A stretch of 64,000 nt of DNA from Larimichthys crocea (lineage: Eukaryota; Chordata; Actinopteri; Sciaenidae), in NCBI RefSeq assembly GCF_000972845.2, contig NC_040018.1:7168761-7232760 (forward strand), given 5' to 3'. Below are positions 41,583 to 54,330 of the stretch, piece after piece. The notes beneath the pieces were generated by a model. The model was not told the DNA's origin. It saw only the letters and a list, made by a program, of their open reading frames with translations, and did no database searches. A program made the position numbers and the translations under genes. Numbering within the stretch: position 1 is the stretch's first letter; each line of letters begins with the position of its first letter.

Positions 41583-42188
41583 TGTCAAGCCGGGACTCAA
41601 TGAGGACTCAGATGCAGAGTTTGGCAGACAGCTGTTTTATTCAGGTCGACATTATCCTCGACTGAGTGAGGCTATGAGAAAGGCCTAAACTAGAGGAAAC
41701 AAAAAATCACTCCAAAGGAGGAAAAAACACTGAACTACTCTTAATAAAGATAAACAAAATCAAAATCACTCTCAGCGAGGAACAGCAAAAGGCTATGAAA
41801 CATTAACTTAAGGCGCTCAAAAACGAGGCTGAAAACACACTAGGCTAAATACAAAGAAACAAAATGACTAGACTAAGAAGTACAACAGAAAATCGCTCTC
41901 ACGAGGAAGGCAAACAAAAGAACACTAGAGCTAAGATGCTGTGACTGTGGACTATGAAATACGGCTTTGGTGAACGCTACGAGAGACGAAACACTTCGGC
42001 ACAGGACAAAGGGAGACGCAGACAATATATACACAAGGTAATGGGGAACAGGTGGAAACAGGGCGGGGAAGACAATCAGACCGGTGACACATGAGGAAGG
42101 GCAAGTGACCTGAAACAAGAGGAGAGTTATCTTTCAAAATAAAACAGGAAATGACAAGACATAACAAAGACCTCACCGCGGTGTGACA
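41583..42188 (-). mobile_element. Solo LTR (minus strand), exact 5-bp TSD
   Basis: + strand ends are TGTCAAGCCGGGACTC and CACCGCGGTGTGACA. The TSD AAGTC is exact at 41578-41582 and 42189-42193. It is the same family as 57594-58270, in reverse. Shared blocks include GTCACCGGTCTGATTGTCTT, TTCCACCTGTTCCCCATTAC and GTGTATATATTGTCTGCGTC on the minus strand, the last a possible TATA region. No internal coding region, hence solo. Confidence 0.9.
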
Positions 42189-42193
42189 AAGTC

Positions 42194-43655
42194 AAAATAT
42201 CACACATTTTGGTGACACTGTTGGAAATGTGTGAATTCAGTTATAGAGGTCAGTTAAAGGATGTGATATACTGGACTACATTATACTGAGAGGTACTGGA
42301 GTCCAGTACAACACCATCACTATCTTTGATGTCATTGCTAAAGCATATAATTTGATGTATGACAAGCACAAGATAGACAGGTCTACAGTGTAGTTAGTGA
42401 CTCAAAAAAAAGATTCTGAGCTTTAAGAGGAAATAGTGACATCAGCAGTAAATGTAGAACCATAAATTATTCTTTGGTGTGTCATAGTTTATTCTTTGAA
42501 TACTTGTATCTTTCTAACTCACCGTTTGCTTACCACACCAACGGTAGGGTTGTTGTTCCACTGACGATATCTTTCATTAACATATAGGCTGATGGAGTTA
42601 GCTTGTAATATTATTGACAAGGTATATGCTTTGTTGTTTGCTACAGTGAGGTAACCAAACATGATCATTGTTTTTGGTTGCTTATACATGGGTTGCGTTA
42701 ACTGAATAATTTCTCTCATTGATTGATTTTTTTTAATGCTGATGTTAAGATCCTTCTTAACTGGTAGCGATGCGAGCAGGCATATTTTTCAACAGCGATG
42801 TCCTAAGCATTGCTTGTTTGAAAAACCACTTGCCTTGGTTCTATTTTTGAGAAGTCCCGTGACCCTTCTCCACCTCCAACTTAAAAAAAAAAATAAAGCT
42901 TTCCATCAGGGCTTTAGAGAGTCGGGCATTCTGCCAGAAACTATTATTTCATGATGATCCACAGCGTCCCTTTTATAAACATGTCCTCACAAAGGACAGG
43001 TTTGGAAGAGAAATTAGAGAGCTGTTGGGAGCTACAGGTAAGACATCACACTGTCAATAGCTATCCATACATTCTCCATCCTACATAGTTTTACACATCC
43101 GACATGTATTGAAACATTTCAGTTTTGAATTGCTATATCAAACACCTTTCATTTTGTTAGTCCTATATGAACTAGCAAACAATAACAATGGATTTGATGA
43201 CAGCCATATCCTTGATACTGACATGTCTTTAGAGATTTCTTTCCATGCAGAATGGTGTGACTGCCGCAGCATTAGGGGTATGAAATATTCAGCAAGTCTC
43301 TCTCTTGTTATACCTCTTCCAGAGCCGATGAAAGTCTGCTCCCTTCATCCAAATGCAAGGAGCCCTTTGTCCTCAGGCTGTCAGGAAAGCTGTGTGGAAA
43401 TGATAGAAAGGAGTAATTAAGTATTCTGACAGAAACACATTGTTTGTTGTTTTGGCTCTGTGCTCTCTTTACTTTTGATAGGAAAATTAGACAGCCTGGC
43501 ATGCGGACGAGTGACTTTACTTTCAGTTCAACAGGTTTTGGGCACACTAAGATTGGCCAGACTGTGGACAAATAGTTCTATTGTTCTTTCATTGTTGATT
43601 TAATATTGCTGAAAATCCTCCAGATGAAGAATCACATAACTTAAAAGTTAAATCT
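42194..43655. other. Intergenic DNA, nothing recognised
   Basis: No exon-like frame or repeat that I can name. Confidence 0.5.
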
Positions 43656-43660
43656 GATTA

Positions 43661-43694
43661 TGTCATATCTCATCTAAAGGAATGAGATATGACA
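43661..43694. repeat. Hairpin with partial direct duplication
   Basis: TGTCATATCTCAT pairs exactly with ATGAGATATGACA across the 8-nt loop CTAAAGGA. The left arm plus loop recurs directly at about 43706-43727. Confidence 0.85.
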
Positions 43695-43704
43695 TATCTG
43701 AGAT

Positions 43705-44258
43705 ATGTCATATCTCATCTAAAGGAAAATAAACCCAGAACATCAGACCCTGCACCTTCCGGGAGGAGAATGAGGAGCCTCCGGGCGAGAACCAGCAGAC
43801 TGAGAGACAGCTTCATGCACCAGGCCATCAGGATGCTGAACTCCCTCCCAGTAAAAAACTCAAAAATACTTGAAAACCAAATTTGCACTGTGTGCACCTG
43901 TTTACATATTTGATTTTTATAGACCTGTTTATACTGTAAATTCTGTCAATTTAAAATTCTTCCATACTGCTTTATTTATATTTATATTTATATCATACTG
44001 CCATACTTATATTTATATTGATAATTCTGCTTATACAGTTTATACTATTTATATCTCCAGACTTTTCTATTCTCGGGTGCCTTTTAACTTGTATATATTG
44101 TATATTTATTTTTATTGTTATTTCATATTTTTATTTTATATATATATATATTTTTTTCCTCTTCACTTATATTTTGTATCTTATATTTCATGTTTAGTGC
44201 TTCTCTGTATGTCTTGTACATATTGCAATATTGACAATAAAGCCGACTTGAACTTGAA
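43705..44258 (+). mobile_element. LINE 3' end with AT-rich UTR
   Basis: The first 150 bp translate to APSGRRMRSLRARTSRLRDS and HQAIRMLNSLP, the C-terminal end of a fish non-LTR ORF2 (Rex/CR1-like). An AT-rich 3' UTR follows, ending GACAATAAAGCCGACTTGAA CTTGAA. Severely 5'-truncated. Confidence 0.7.
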
Positions 44259-44329
44259 TTACATTGGAGCTGTGTCATTATTGTCACTTAAGGTAATCAG
44301 TAATAATAGAAAATGAAGAAGATTTAATT

Positions 44330-44725
44330 TTTCTAAAAATTTAAAACTAAGTTGTGTTGCTGGGACAGTAAGGGGCATCATTCCCTCTGTTCTTAATAAA
44401 TCCCAATGCCCCCATGCAGTGACAGGGACGCTGTGTTGTAAGAGATAGTGCCCTTTGTATGAGACGTTAAACCGAGGTACTGACTCACTCTGGTCATTAA
44501 AGATCCCATGGCACTTATCAAAAAGAGTAAGGGGTCTCCCAGTGACCTGGCACAATTCCCAAACTGTTTCCTTCCCTCTGGCCATTAAACATCTCACAGT
44601 GTGATTGGCTCTATCTCCCTCCCGAGTCCCTCCCCACTTCAAGCTGATGTGTGGTGCGTTCTGGTACAAAATGGCTGCCATGCATCACCCAGGTGGGCGC
44701 AACACAGAGGTAAAAAAAAAAAAAA
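44330..44725 (+). mobile_element. SINE-like teleost repeat with A-tail
   Basis: It contains TGTATGAGACGTTAAACCGA, TCATTAAAGATCCCATGGCA, GTGATTGGCTCTATCTCCCT, AAGCTGATGTGTGGTG and AAAATGGCTGCCATGCATCA. It ends in a run of A at about 44712-44727. The order and wording fit a widely spread fish SINE. The start is not well defined. Confidence 0.6.
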
Positions 44726-44819
44726 AAGTTCTTCAACAGCACTTGCTTCTGTTTTGAGGATATCCAGAATCTTTAAAGACTGTTTTTGCCATCTGGATAA
44801 AAAATATTCTAGGTAAATA

Positions 44820-45480
44820 AAATGATAAATGAACCTGGCTGGTTTGAAGATATGGTTCTCCTATCCACCCTTCAAGAACAAAGAATGGAAGTCTCTGTGC
44901 TCTTCATGATCACGTCCCACCTCAAAGACCACACCTTAGAGACGCAGATCATGCCCAACTGTTTGTCTTTTCCCCTGTCTGAAACTCAGGTGGCAGCACA
45001 CCTGAAGCTCGACCTCAACCAGACTGAGCTGCTTTTCTTTTCCAGGTAAGCCCGGTCATAACCTCTCCATTACTGTAACCTGGGCATGACATTGGATGAC
45101 CAGCTGTCCTTCACTGCTAACATCACAGCGACAAATCTACATGATCAGTTTTGTTCTCCACATCATCTGGAGAATATGTCCTCCCAGGAGTTGGTGAAGG
45201 TTGTGGTCCAGTTTAAGACACTGGTACTACCGTATTGCATGTATGACTTAGGGCCACCCTATATCCGGGACAAACCATACACCCCAGCCAGTCCATTACA
45301 CACTGCTACTGCCAGCCGGCTTTCAGTTTTCTCACTATGAGAGGGGTTTCGCTAACACTCAACAAAATCAGTGTTATTTGCTGTCCTGGCTCCTGAGCTC
45401 TGCCTTGTATTACACATCTTCCATCACAGAGTGACAATTCATCTGTTCAGACTGCATCCTTCCCATAACGACACTCAACT
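44820..45480 (+). pseudogene. LINE reverse-transcriptase relic, internally deleted
   Basis: Pieces read HLKLDLNQTELLFFS, then (new frame) TLDDQLSFTANITATN. After a jump comes VVVQFKTLVLPYCMYDLGPPY. In intact fish L2/CR1 elements these blocks are separated by the rest of the palm and thumb region, so this copy lost an internal segment. Frameshifts and stops confirm it is dead. Confidence 0.65.
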
Positions 45481-47110
45481 TTCGCTCATTCATTATTTTA
45501 TTGTTTTTGATTGTGATAGTTATATAGTTAATGTACTTGCATGATGATTATGATAACAAAAATCAAGTGCTGGGCTATGTATTGCATTACTTTCACAGTG
45601 GATTGCACTGTTTAAAAATATGTATGTATGGGTAATCAGTAACTACACCACTATATTTATCATATGTAAAATGGGAACTTTTTACATATAATAACAGAAT
45701 AGTCACAAACCTGATGATATCTTGTATTCAAGAGTACTCTAGACCAACAGTCTAGAGCCAATGTAATTACATATTGTCAGAACCCTCATCCACATTCCTT
45801 GTGTGAGAGTTCACTTTATGAAAGCCACATCAGAAATGATCATTGGCGAGGTAGGGTATTTGTTTCCTGTTCATTTATCATGAAATTAGTTTTCCATAGA
45901 AGGCTCCCACAGAAATTTTTCACATCATCAAAGGGATAGGTTATATTTTTAATATATATCATTAATGTGTAAGTAATTTGCCTTTACATAATGAACTGTC
46001 AACTTGAAAGTGAATTGGCATCAAACTGGCATTGCAAGGAGTGTAATCATCACTTTCTTTCTACAGGGTTACTGCAGAAATCAATGCTTGGTACTCATCT
46101 CCTTGTGTTATGGAATTTTCTATCCTTAGGTTACACTGGGTCACGTGGGGGTCTGGTCCGGTTTGGCTTTGTTTGAAAACAGCAGGTGCAAGTCTATCTC
46201 AACACTGTGGTGGCCAGAGTCGGAGGAACTGAATGTTGCCTTCATAGACATAATAGATAGCTTGCCGTTGACGTTTCTTTAACATAAACAGACAACAGTG
46301 TCTCCAGGCTAGAATATGCTCACAGTAACACTAACATAGGTAAAGACATTCTCTTTGACTGATTCTGGGCGTGTAGTATTTGTGGTGTTATCTTGGGGTT
46401 TAAAGTCTAACCACCAGCATGAGTTCAGCAGAATGTGAGACCGACTCAGGCACTTCTGATGAACTTTGAGAGTGTCTCTAATTCTCCTTGATCAAGCGTC
46501 AATAAATAATCAGCTTAAATTAACTGTAACCAACATTTCAACCCATCCAAGTATACAGGTTGGTTAGTGACATACCAGTAGGTGGCGGACCCAGTTGAGG
46601 GAGTCAGCACCAGGGAAAATGAGTAAAACATGCATGCTTTGGCTTTGGCACAGACAATGAATGTCACTTAGTATATGTACACACAGTTATTAGCTGCTGA
46701 TTAGATATAACAAACAATTTCCCCAATGTGTTAATCAGTATGACATATGTTATGATTATGGTAAGCAATATCACACAAGAGTGAGTACTGTTATACTGAA
46801 TATCAGGACAGCTGTGATTCAGTCATAGACTGACATAAACTGATTTGAACTCATTTATATAGCTCCTCCAACACAAATAGTTTCACATCTTGACTGAGGC
46901 TACAGCGTAGCCATGCAGCACACAAACATTTTCCTAAACACTAGCTTGTGAGCTACTTTGTGTATGTCTACAGCACAGGTTAACTTCTTTCTCTCCTGTA
47001 TCCATTCTGTCTCTATTCATGTGCAACTAGTGAATTAATGTTTCACTGGTTGCACGTTACTAAATTACACACACATCCTCGCAACTGTTACTATGTAAGC
47101 AAGGTCCGTC
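45481..47110. other. Intergenic DNA with one CTCF-like motif
   Basis: No gene is supported. A CTCF core match lies at 46575-46588 (separate entry). Confidence 0.5.
46575..46588 (+). promoter_or_regulatory. Candidate CTCF core motif, exact consensus
   Basis: CCAGTAGGTGGCGG fits CCASYAGRKGGCRS at all 14 positions, in sequence that is not obviously repetitive. Same orientation as the two motifs at 33.2-33.5 kb. Confidence 0.4.
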
Positions 47111-47115
47111 AAGCT

Positions 47116-47552
47116 TGTTGAGCCGCATTTTGTAATAACGGTGCATTTTGTAATAAACGTCCAAAATGTAATAACTTTTTCATTTCATTTTATAATAAAA
47201 AGCATTTTGTAATAAACTGCCCCAACGCATTTTGTAATAAACTGCCGCATTTTGTAATAAATTTTGCCGCATTATGTAATAAGTTATTACATTTTGACAA
47301 GATTATTACCAAATGCAAAAAATCAGCAATTTACATAATATTCTCTGTTAATGCAACCTTTGAATAGTGTACTGATAGTAATTGCCAAGTACTGCTACTA
47401 GGCTAATACAGTGATACTAATAATAGGCCTAGCTGCATTTTGTAATAATCTTGTCAAAATGTAATAACTTATTACATAATGTAAAAACAAAAGTTATTAC
47501 ATTTTGGACGTTTATTACAAAATGCACCGTTATTACAAAATGCGGCTCAACA
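47116..47552 (-). mobile_element. Palindromic GCATTTTGTAATAA-array MITE, copy 2
   Basis: The same TGTTGAGCCGCATTTTG ends as 17177-17729, with the unique core (47335-47432) in the opposite orientation. Flanks share AGCT at the boundary (AAGCTT on both sides). It lies 20 bp upstream of the THAP ATG at 47573, so it splits or replaces that gene's 5' UTR or promoter. Confidence 0.85.
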
Positions 47553-47572
47553 AGCTTCAGACTCCTAGCAAG

Positions 47573-48752
47573 ATGGTAAAGCGCTGTGCCTATGGTGTAT
47601 GTAAATCGGACAGTAGATACCCCAAGAGCTTGACCACAGGAATTGTGTTCTTTCCATTCCCAAAGCCAAAAACACAAATGGAGCGGTGCGTACAATGGAT
47701 TAAACAGTGTGTACGGCCCCGCTCCCAGCTAAATGTGTCGAAGATAATGAAGCATGGTGTCGTTCGCAGTGATTTAGAGCTGCCGGCGATGAAGATAGGT
47801 AGCCAGGGGGAGTTAGTGGTTCACGTATTAGGAGGGGATGCTGGTTGCCTCCTGTAGCTAGACCAGGGCCCTTTGTAGAAAGTGCTGTGCGGCCATCGCT
47901 CCCTGTGCGGCCGCCACAGTGCCCTCCTGAACACCAGCCAGTTCCTGTCCTCGCTTGTTGCCCTGGGTTGGACGGCGGTACAAGCTCAGACCCAGGGGCA
48001 CCGTCTCGTCGAGCGGGCGAGCTAATTACAATCTATTTTTTAGCTTTATATGTTAGTGTGTGTGTATAGGTCGGCCTATTTTTATATTTTATATGAAGTG
48101 GTGGGGCAGGAGTGACGGGCCTGCTGGGCCATATTCTGCAGGTTAGCCGTGTGTGGAGTGGTGTATGGACTGTGTGCTGTGTTGAAAGCGTGCCTTAGAA
48201 GCTAGTGAAGCTAGCCTATGTGCAGTGGATTGTCACAGAGTTGCATTAGAGGCAAGCCTGTCGTTGTTGTGACCCTCTAGAAGGAAGCCTGTGCCCCCGA
48301 CCGGCATCTCTCTGTCAGATCAGAGCCCCCACATGTTTTATGAACGTTTGTTAATTATTAATAAAGATTGTTCTCTGTTGCACATCATCCCTGTCCAAGT
48401 CTTTGTTCAGAGGTTCTGACATCCGTGGCTTTTATAGTAAAAGCAAAAACCCGCATTTATTACAATACATATGTCTGCTCAAAGGTAAGGACGAATGTTT
48501 AATGGTTAACTACGTACTGTGTTGTCTAGAACTAGAGGCAAGAACACAAATTAGACCAAAGTTACACCATGACAAGGATATCATTGAAGAACCTTATTTT
48601 TCGTCAGTTTTTAACAAAGTCGAAAACAGCACCTCAACAAGCAACTTCAACTCATTTTGTTTTCATCTTTCATGTAGCATTCTGTGAACGGACAGCCTAC
48701 TCCTGAGTTTCACAATCCTATAGATGCTGTGCAAAGGGACCAGAAAGCATAA
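47573..48752 (+). pseudogene. Broken THAP zinc-finger gene, three exon pieces
   Basis: The first exon, from ATG at 47573, reads MVKRCAYGVCKSDSRYP, FFPFPKPKT, ERCVQWIKQC and RSQLNVSKI, up to about 47743. A second piece (about 48452-48484) reads YYNTYVCSK with donor GTAAGG at 48485. A third begins after TGTAG at 48678 and reads HSVNGQPTPEFHNPIDAV, with TAA at 48750. Joined, these supply the THAP C2CH ligands: C-x4-C in the first part, and C-x2-H formed across the 193-bp intron. About 700 bp separate pieces one and two, without a convincing donor, and appear to be inserted DNA. The early stop in piece three and that insertion suggest a pseudogene. Fish carry many such THAP proteins, several transposon-derived. 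Confidence 0.7.
48111..48420 (+). mobile_element. Possible LTR inside the THAP locus
   Basis: After the purine-rich GTGGTGGGGCAGGAG there is a TG...CA segment (TGACGGGCCTGC ... GGTTCTGACA) with AATAAAGATTGTTCTCTG near its end, like an LTR R/U5. No TSD or second LTR was found. Upstream (47860-48010) is a GC-rich open stretch that may be retroelement sequence. Confidence 0.3.
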
Positions 48753-49160
48753 GCCTTGATAATGGTTATGTTGCCTTCGTTGCGTATTTTAATATTTTGA
48801 ATGCATATTGTAACCCCTTTTGCCTCGATCTGGAGGATATTGCGCAGGTATTGCTCCAAAAACACTGGAGCACTGACACGCACTGGTATACCTCTTCCCG
48901 TCATGGCAATCTGTGAGTCAGTCTCACATTCTGCCCAACTCATCCTGGTGGTTAGACTTTAAACTCCTAGATAACACCACAAATACTATACGCCCAGAAT
49001 TAGTCAAAGATAAAGTTTTTATTCATGCATATTCTAGTCTGGAGACACAGATGTCTGTTTATGCAGATTGGAACGTCAACGGCCATCTATCTATTATGTC
49101 AAAGAAGGCAGCAATAGTTCTTTTCAACCCTGACCACCACAGTGTTGAGATACTGTAGAC
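48753..49160. other. Intergenic DNA, nothing recognised
   Basis: No feature that I can support; possibly further decayed THAP gene sequence, but no motif is visible. Confidence 0.4.
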
Positions 49161-49580
49161 TGGCACCTACCGTTCTCAACCAAAACCAAACAACTAATAC
49201 TGCTGAGGACCTCAAGGCCCACACCCTGTGTAACCTAAGGATAGATAAGGTGATATATACTGTGCATGGGCCGTAGTACTTACAGAGGCTTCCACCAGCT
49301 AACTTCCTGTTTAGCTCCCCACTGACTTGAATGGGGATAAAATGATTTCACTGTGTGGCTCCTCTACACTTTTCAAATGTTATTGGACTGAATGAATGAA
49401 GTTCTAATCTTGAAACATTTCACACAGCTCATCATTTTCACATCCACCGTTATCCATCGTTTTACAGACGCTTCTTATACAATGCAAGCTGGAGCTGGAA
49501 GTCTTTTTAGACCAGTGTGCATCATGCGACATTGCAAGTGCTGTCTTTACACAGTTTGGCCAGTATTTCAAATTGGCTTC
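49161..49580 (+). repeat. Dispersed teleost repeat
   Basis: CTTCCTGTTTAGCTCCCCAC, GACTTGAATGGGGATAAAAT and TCATCATTTTCACATCCACC belong to a repeat seen at many fish loci. Ends are not defined here. Its right part runs into the start of the large duplicated block. Confidence 0.45.
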
Positions 49581-52199
49581 AAAGCCTGGCACACTTTTCA
49601 CATCTTAGTACTGCCTCACAGAGCAGCTAGCATGGGTGTAGACTCCTAAATAAAACCTATACCATAAGTATGGAAAGTGTCGGCACGGTGCTGTTCTTTC
49701 TGTTCCCAGCAATCCTTCATTTCCAGGCTGTTTTCTTGACTTAAATCAGAACCCAGAGGACACACTGCTCTCCATGCATCTGTCATTGGATGTCTTGTTT
49801 GGCTTGTTTTTGTCTGCTCTCAGTCCAGTTGTCCGCTTGCATATCTAGAAATGCGTGTACTTCTTTGCCACTGTTATGTGATGATTCTTTTAATAACAAG
49901 CAGCGGTTATGTCAGCCTCCGGTTATCCCTTTTACTTGTGTGTGTGTGTTTAGAGTCTGTGGTTTCTTGCTCAGCCCAGTGGGACCAGTTAGCAGCTGAC
50001 TAGCTCTGATAGCAGACTGTTGAGAGTCTAGACAGTCCTTTCACTGCAAAATGTTGGAAAGTCACAGGGGTACGGGTGGAGTTTAGCAGACAGAGGGTGT
50101 TGCAGCACCTAGAATTCATGGTATGCTCCAATGTACTTAAATAGTGTGTGAATAGCAACTACACTGCAGAAGACCAGGCTCAGAGGACAGGACTGAGTGT
50201 GTGTGTAGCAAGTGTGCATCATGAAAGAATGTAAAGCTATTGACCTGTATCAATTGCCAATGTGTGAACAGACTGTAATGAACTCTGATGATTAGTACCA
50301 TTATTCTAAATATGACTGGAGTTTATTTTCCAGCAGGCCCTATTTTCACAAGGCCTTTCTGAAAACACAGAAGCTTTAATAAACCATTCATTTTTTATTT
50401 TATGCACATCACATTCACACTGTATGTACATCAGTAAACATAAATTATGACATCTGTACCTCACATGCAATTAACTGTTGTACAGTTAACACCTAGTTTG
50501 TTAGTTTATAGTTAATTTAGACTAACCAGTCCACTTGACCTGTCTCAGGGCCACATCATTTATTCTATATTTGTTGTCCTTACTGTATTAGTGTCAGCAA
50601 GAATGTATGTAATATTTGATGAGTAGTGTAATTCAGTGTAACTCTCCTCACCTCCCTCACCTCTCACGGGGCCTAGATCAATACCAGAGCTGTCTTTTGT
50701 GTACCAGTGCTCTCCATACTTGACGGGTAGATATCACAGATGCTGCACAAGATAAAAAATGCAGTAATTATTAGTAATGGGCATTGATTGAATACTTCCT
50801 TCAGGTGCAGGGGGATAAGCTACAAAGCTTCAGCTCCTGTGTTGTTCCAGTGTGTCAGCTTGTCTTCAGCACTGTGTGAACATTCATTAGCTGTTTCACT
50901 CCAGGCCTGCCTCAGGATGAGAAGGACAAAACATGAGAATTTAGAATTCAATTGTTGGTGAGATTAGGAATAAAAACTTTAAACCGGCAGGTGAAATGAG
51001 GGAGGGGATGAGCACAGTCTTTTGTCTAAACCTGATTAAGATGGATGGATTTTTTTTAAATTAATAATTATTCTGTTAATGCTTTAACTACTTCATGGTC
51101 CATGATTTATCTGAAAAAAACTTAATAATGTACACATAACATTTAATGTGGCCAGTGGACATATATTTCTCCTTCATCCTAGCAGGGAGACATTGAGGGG
51201 AGGTGTTTGCAATCAGCCTTACTGGTTAGTTCATTTTAATGACATATGTGTAATCCTCATTTTCAATCAGTGTCAGAGAGATTATTGACATGTCTGCACA
51301 AATATTCTACGAAAAAAGCAAAGTTATCCCTGCCCCATCTCTAGATGAGCTTCTTTTCGTTAGACTTTTATTTTTCAATGTATTTACTTGTACAGGTTTT
51401 TTGTTGTCTTTCTGAAATGCTAAAACATGGTAAAAGCTGGTTAATTTTCTGTTATGCTTCTGTCGTTATCTTTAATTTATATTCATTCTGAGACAAAAGC
51501 CCTGTGACATTTTGACAGCGTGTGTCAAGAAATGACAAGACATGACAGGAAAACAGTAGAAAAGACAAGGCAATGAGAGCAAGCCAACAAGCAAGTGTGC
51601 ATGTGTGTGTGTGAGAGAGAGATGAGTGTGAAGCAGTCAGTGCCAGTAAGTGGATATTGCTCTGCAGCCAAGAACCTCTTTAATACATAATGCTGTAGAA
51701 GTAGCTCTCCTCCTCTCCCGTCATCCATCATCTGCACACACATACTAAATTATACACCACAGATGCCCTTATGATCACAAAACAGAACCCCCTGTCACAC
51801 AGACTAAAATTACTGACACAGAAACAGCTTGGAGGGGGAAAAAAGTGGAGTCTTTGGCCTGGCTAGCAGTACACACTTCCATTTATATGTCTGATGAGCT
51901 GAGATGAAAGCTGCTCTATCAGAGCTGGCAGGAGGACACGGCTGAACGTCAACACCTGCACTGTGAGTACAAAACAGCCAGCTGCCTCACTGTACGCCTC
52001 TCACTGTGTCAGACTCTGCACATACATTCCCTGTAGGTTTTCGTGCTTTTGTAAATAAAATTAGTGTTGTACATTCTGGGGACAATGCAAGTTTTTTTTC
52101 AGATGGATATATATATTTTCAATTTTGTTTGGCAGCTTAAATGTTTGACACACTGGTCAGATTTTCAGAATGAAGTAGGAATGGAATATGATAACTATG

Positions 52200-52420
52200 T
52201 TTTTATTCACCAAGCGGCGACCTCTGTCACTGTAAAAACTAACCCAAAAACTGCAGTTCCTCTAGTTGTCCACTTGAGGCTGGCTCCAGAAGTGAGTCAG
52301 TCTCCATAAGTCCCCATGTTAGACAGCAGAAATAAACATGTTTACAGCCTGGTACAAAAAACTGTTTTGGTCTCTATAGCTAATTTCCCCGTTCATGACA
52401 ACTGTACTGTACTGTAATTT
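52200..52420 (+). repeat. Teleost repeat with CACTTGAGGCTGGCT motif, copy a
   Basis: CACTTGAGGCTGGCTCCAGA, GTGAGTCAGTCTCCATAAGT, AAACATGTTTACAGCCTGGT and TTGGTCTCTATAGCTAATTT are hallmarks of a common fish repeat. A second copy is at 54130-54330. Both recur in the duplicate block. Confidence 0.6.
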
Positions 52421-54129
52421 TTATACAACTCACCTGTTCACATTATTTGAATGATATGTTGGTGGCGTTGCAGGTGGCTTGTTTAAACCACCAGACTTCA
52501 TTCAGCCCGACTCAGCTCCACCCATGCTCCACCTCTTTGCTAATTTTTGGATTTAGTGGGGAGATGGAGGCAGGACTGTCAGGACGATGAGGACCAGAGC
52601 AACCATGCTGAGCTTCACAACAGAAATCTGTGGTTCCGTTTTTATTCACACAGTCTACGATCATCACCATTTTCTTTTTGTTGCCTTCCAATGAGTTACA
52701 CACGGATTCTCTTCCAGAACCAGAACAGTTTGAATGCTGCCTCCAGACAGGGTCTTTCACATCTGTCACTTGTTTTGCAGTCGCTGCATTTTCTCTTTTC
52801 TTTTCACACTAGGTAGAGATTGGTGTGAGGGGGTTGCAATAAGCACCTACACTGACATCATCATTCAATAATGAAAATGTCATGTTCTCGCCTGCCGCAC
52901 CCGGTCACCCTGCATTAAATAAGCATCTTATTAATTCTTCCATTCATATTGACACCAGTCATCAGTTTCCTTAATTAAATGTACACTTTGGGTTATAGCT
53001 TACTTGGATCCTCTATTCTTACCTTTGTTTTACATTCATAAGGAGAACAGTAAGGTAAAAACAAGAAAGAAGTGATCTTCAGTGTTACATTATTTGCTAC
53101 TCCACTGACCCAGTTTCTTTAAATGCACCATTAAAGTTTCATCCTCTGTTAAACGGTATTAGAGAGATAAAGGAGGAAAGAGTGGAAGGAGGCAGAAAAG
53201 ATAAAGATAAAACACAAAGAAACAATAAAGACACAATTTCTTTTTGTCTGTTCTTTTAACAGACCGTTGAAAATAACGAGCAATTCCCAGCTAACCACTC
53301 TAACACGGAGGAATATTGGCTTGGCTCATACAGCCAAAGTAAAGTATCTTCTGCAAGTGTCAGATCATTCTGACTGCTGACTTGGAAGACTTAAAGTACA
53401 AAATAGCACAACTATTGGTGCTGCCAGTCTGGCCTTGTCTGCATTTGTTGCTTTTTGAATTGTAATGCTGCAATTTAACTTGAAGCAGTTCTCTGTACTA
53501 ATTGCACATTGCTTGTGATAGTTGATTGACAGTGGAAACCTTTCTCCTTTACGTCTTCTATCCAGAGATGAAGCGGGCTGCAGACCTTCACACCCCAGGA
53601 ATCCCATGTTCACTGCATGTTAATTGGCTTTGTTAATTTTATTATTATTGATTACTTTTTTAGATTTGTTAAAACTCACACTACTAGAAAGAATGTGTCA
53701 CATCACATATGTTTAGTGCCAATGTCTGGCCTAACAATGACCAAAAAAAAGCATTTTGTAGGTGTTTCTGAGAATTTGTAATTTCCTTGAAAATTGTTGA
53801 CCCATCATGCACTCGGGGGTCGATACTAACTTTGCACTTTCTTCCTTATGAGGCCGCTGGAGCAGAGTGATTCTGATATTCACTGATTTGAATGAAATTT
53901 TATAGAGAAAATATTTTCTGATGTCTAGGTTGCTCTGCCTAAACTCTTGATTTCTATTGTACTGTGACAGCATTTGCGTTACTCTTTAAACAGCTAATCA
54001 CTAAAGCTGTATCTAGAACTGGGCTCAGCCACCTCCCAGTAAACACAGCTGGACCAATACCGAGTTTCCAGATGGCAGGCCAAGCCCATCTCTACACCGT
54101 TAGCTCAGTTACCTGTGCAGCTCAAGCGT

Positions 54130-54330
54130 CAACCTCCATGGCTGGGAATAGCCAATGTGGAAGTGCTAAAAACTCTGATTCCTCGAGTGGCCACTTGAGG
54201 CTGGCTGCAGAAGTGAGTCAGTCTCCATAAGCACCTGTATTAAAATGTCCAACTTCACAGAAGAAATAAACATGTTTACAGCCTGAAATAAACATGTTTA
54301 CAGCCTGGTTCAGAAAACAGTTTGCATGTG
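54130..54330 (+). repeat. Teleost repeat with CACTTGAGGCTGGCT motif, copy b
   Basis: As copy a, diverged. It carries a short internal duplication of AATAAACATGTTTACAGCCT (about 54267-54304) that is absent from the counterpart at 63130. Confidence 0.6.

Noticed and set aside
47845..48069. Proline-rich open frame (VRPSLPVRPPQCPPEHQP)
   Set aside because: Might be retroelement sequence, but no gag, pol or env motif is visible, so it is not called as a gene.
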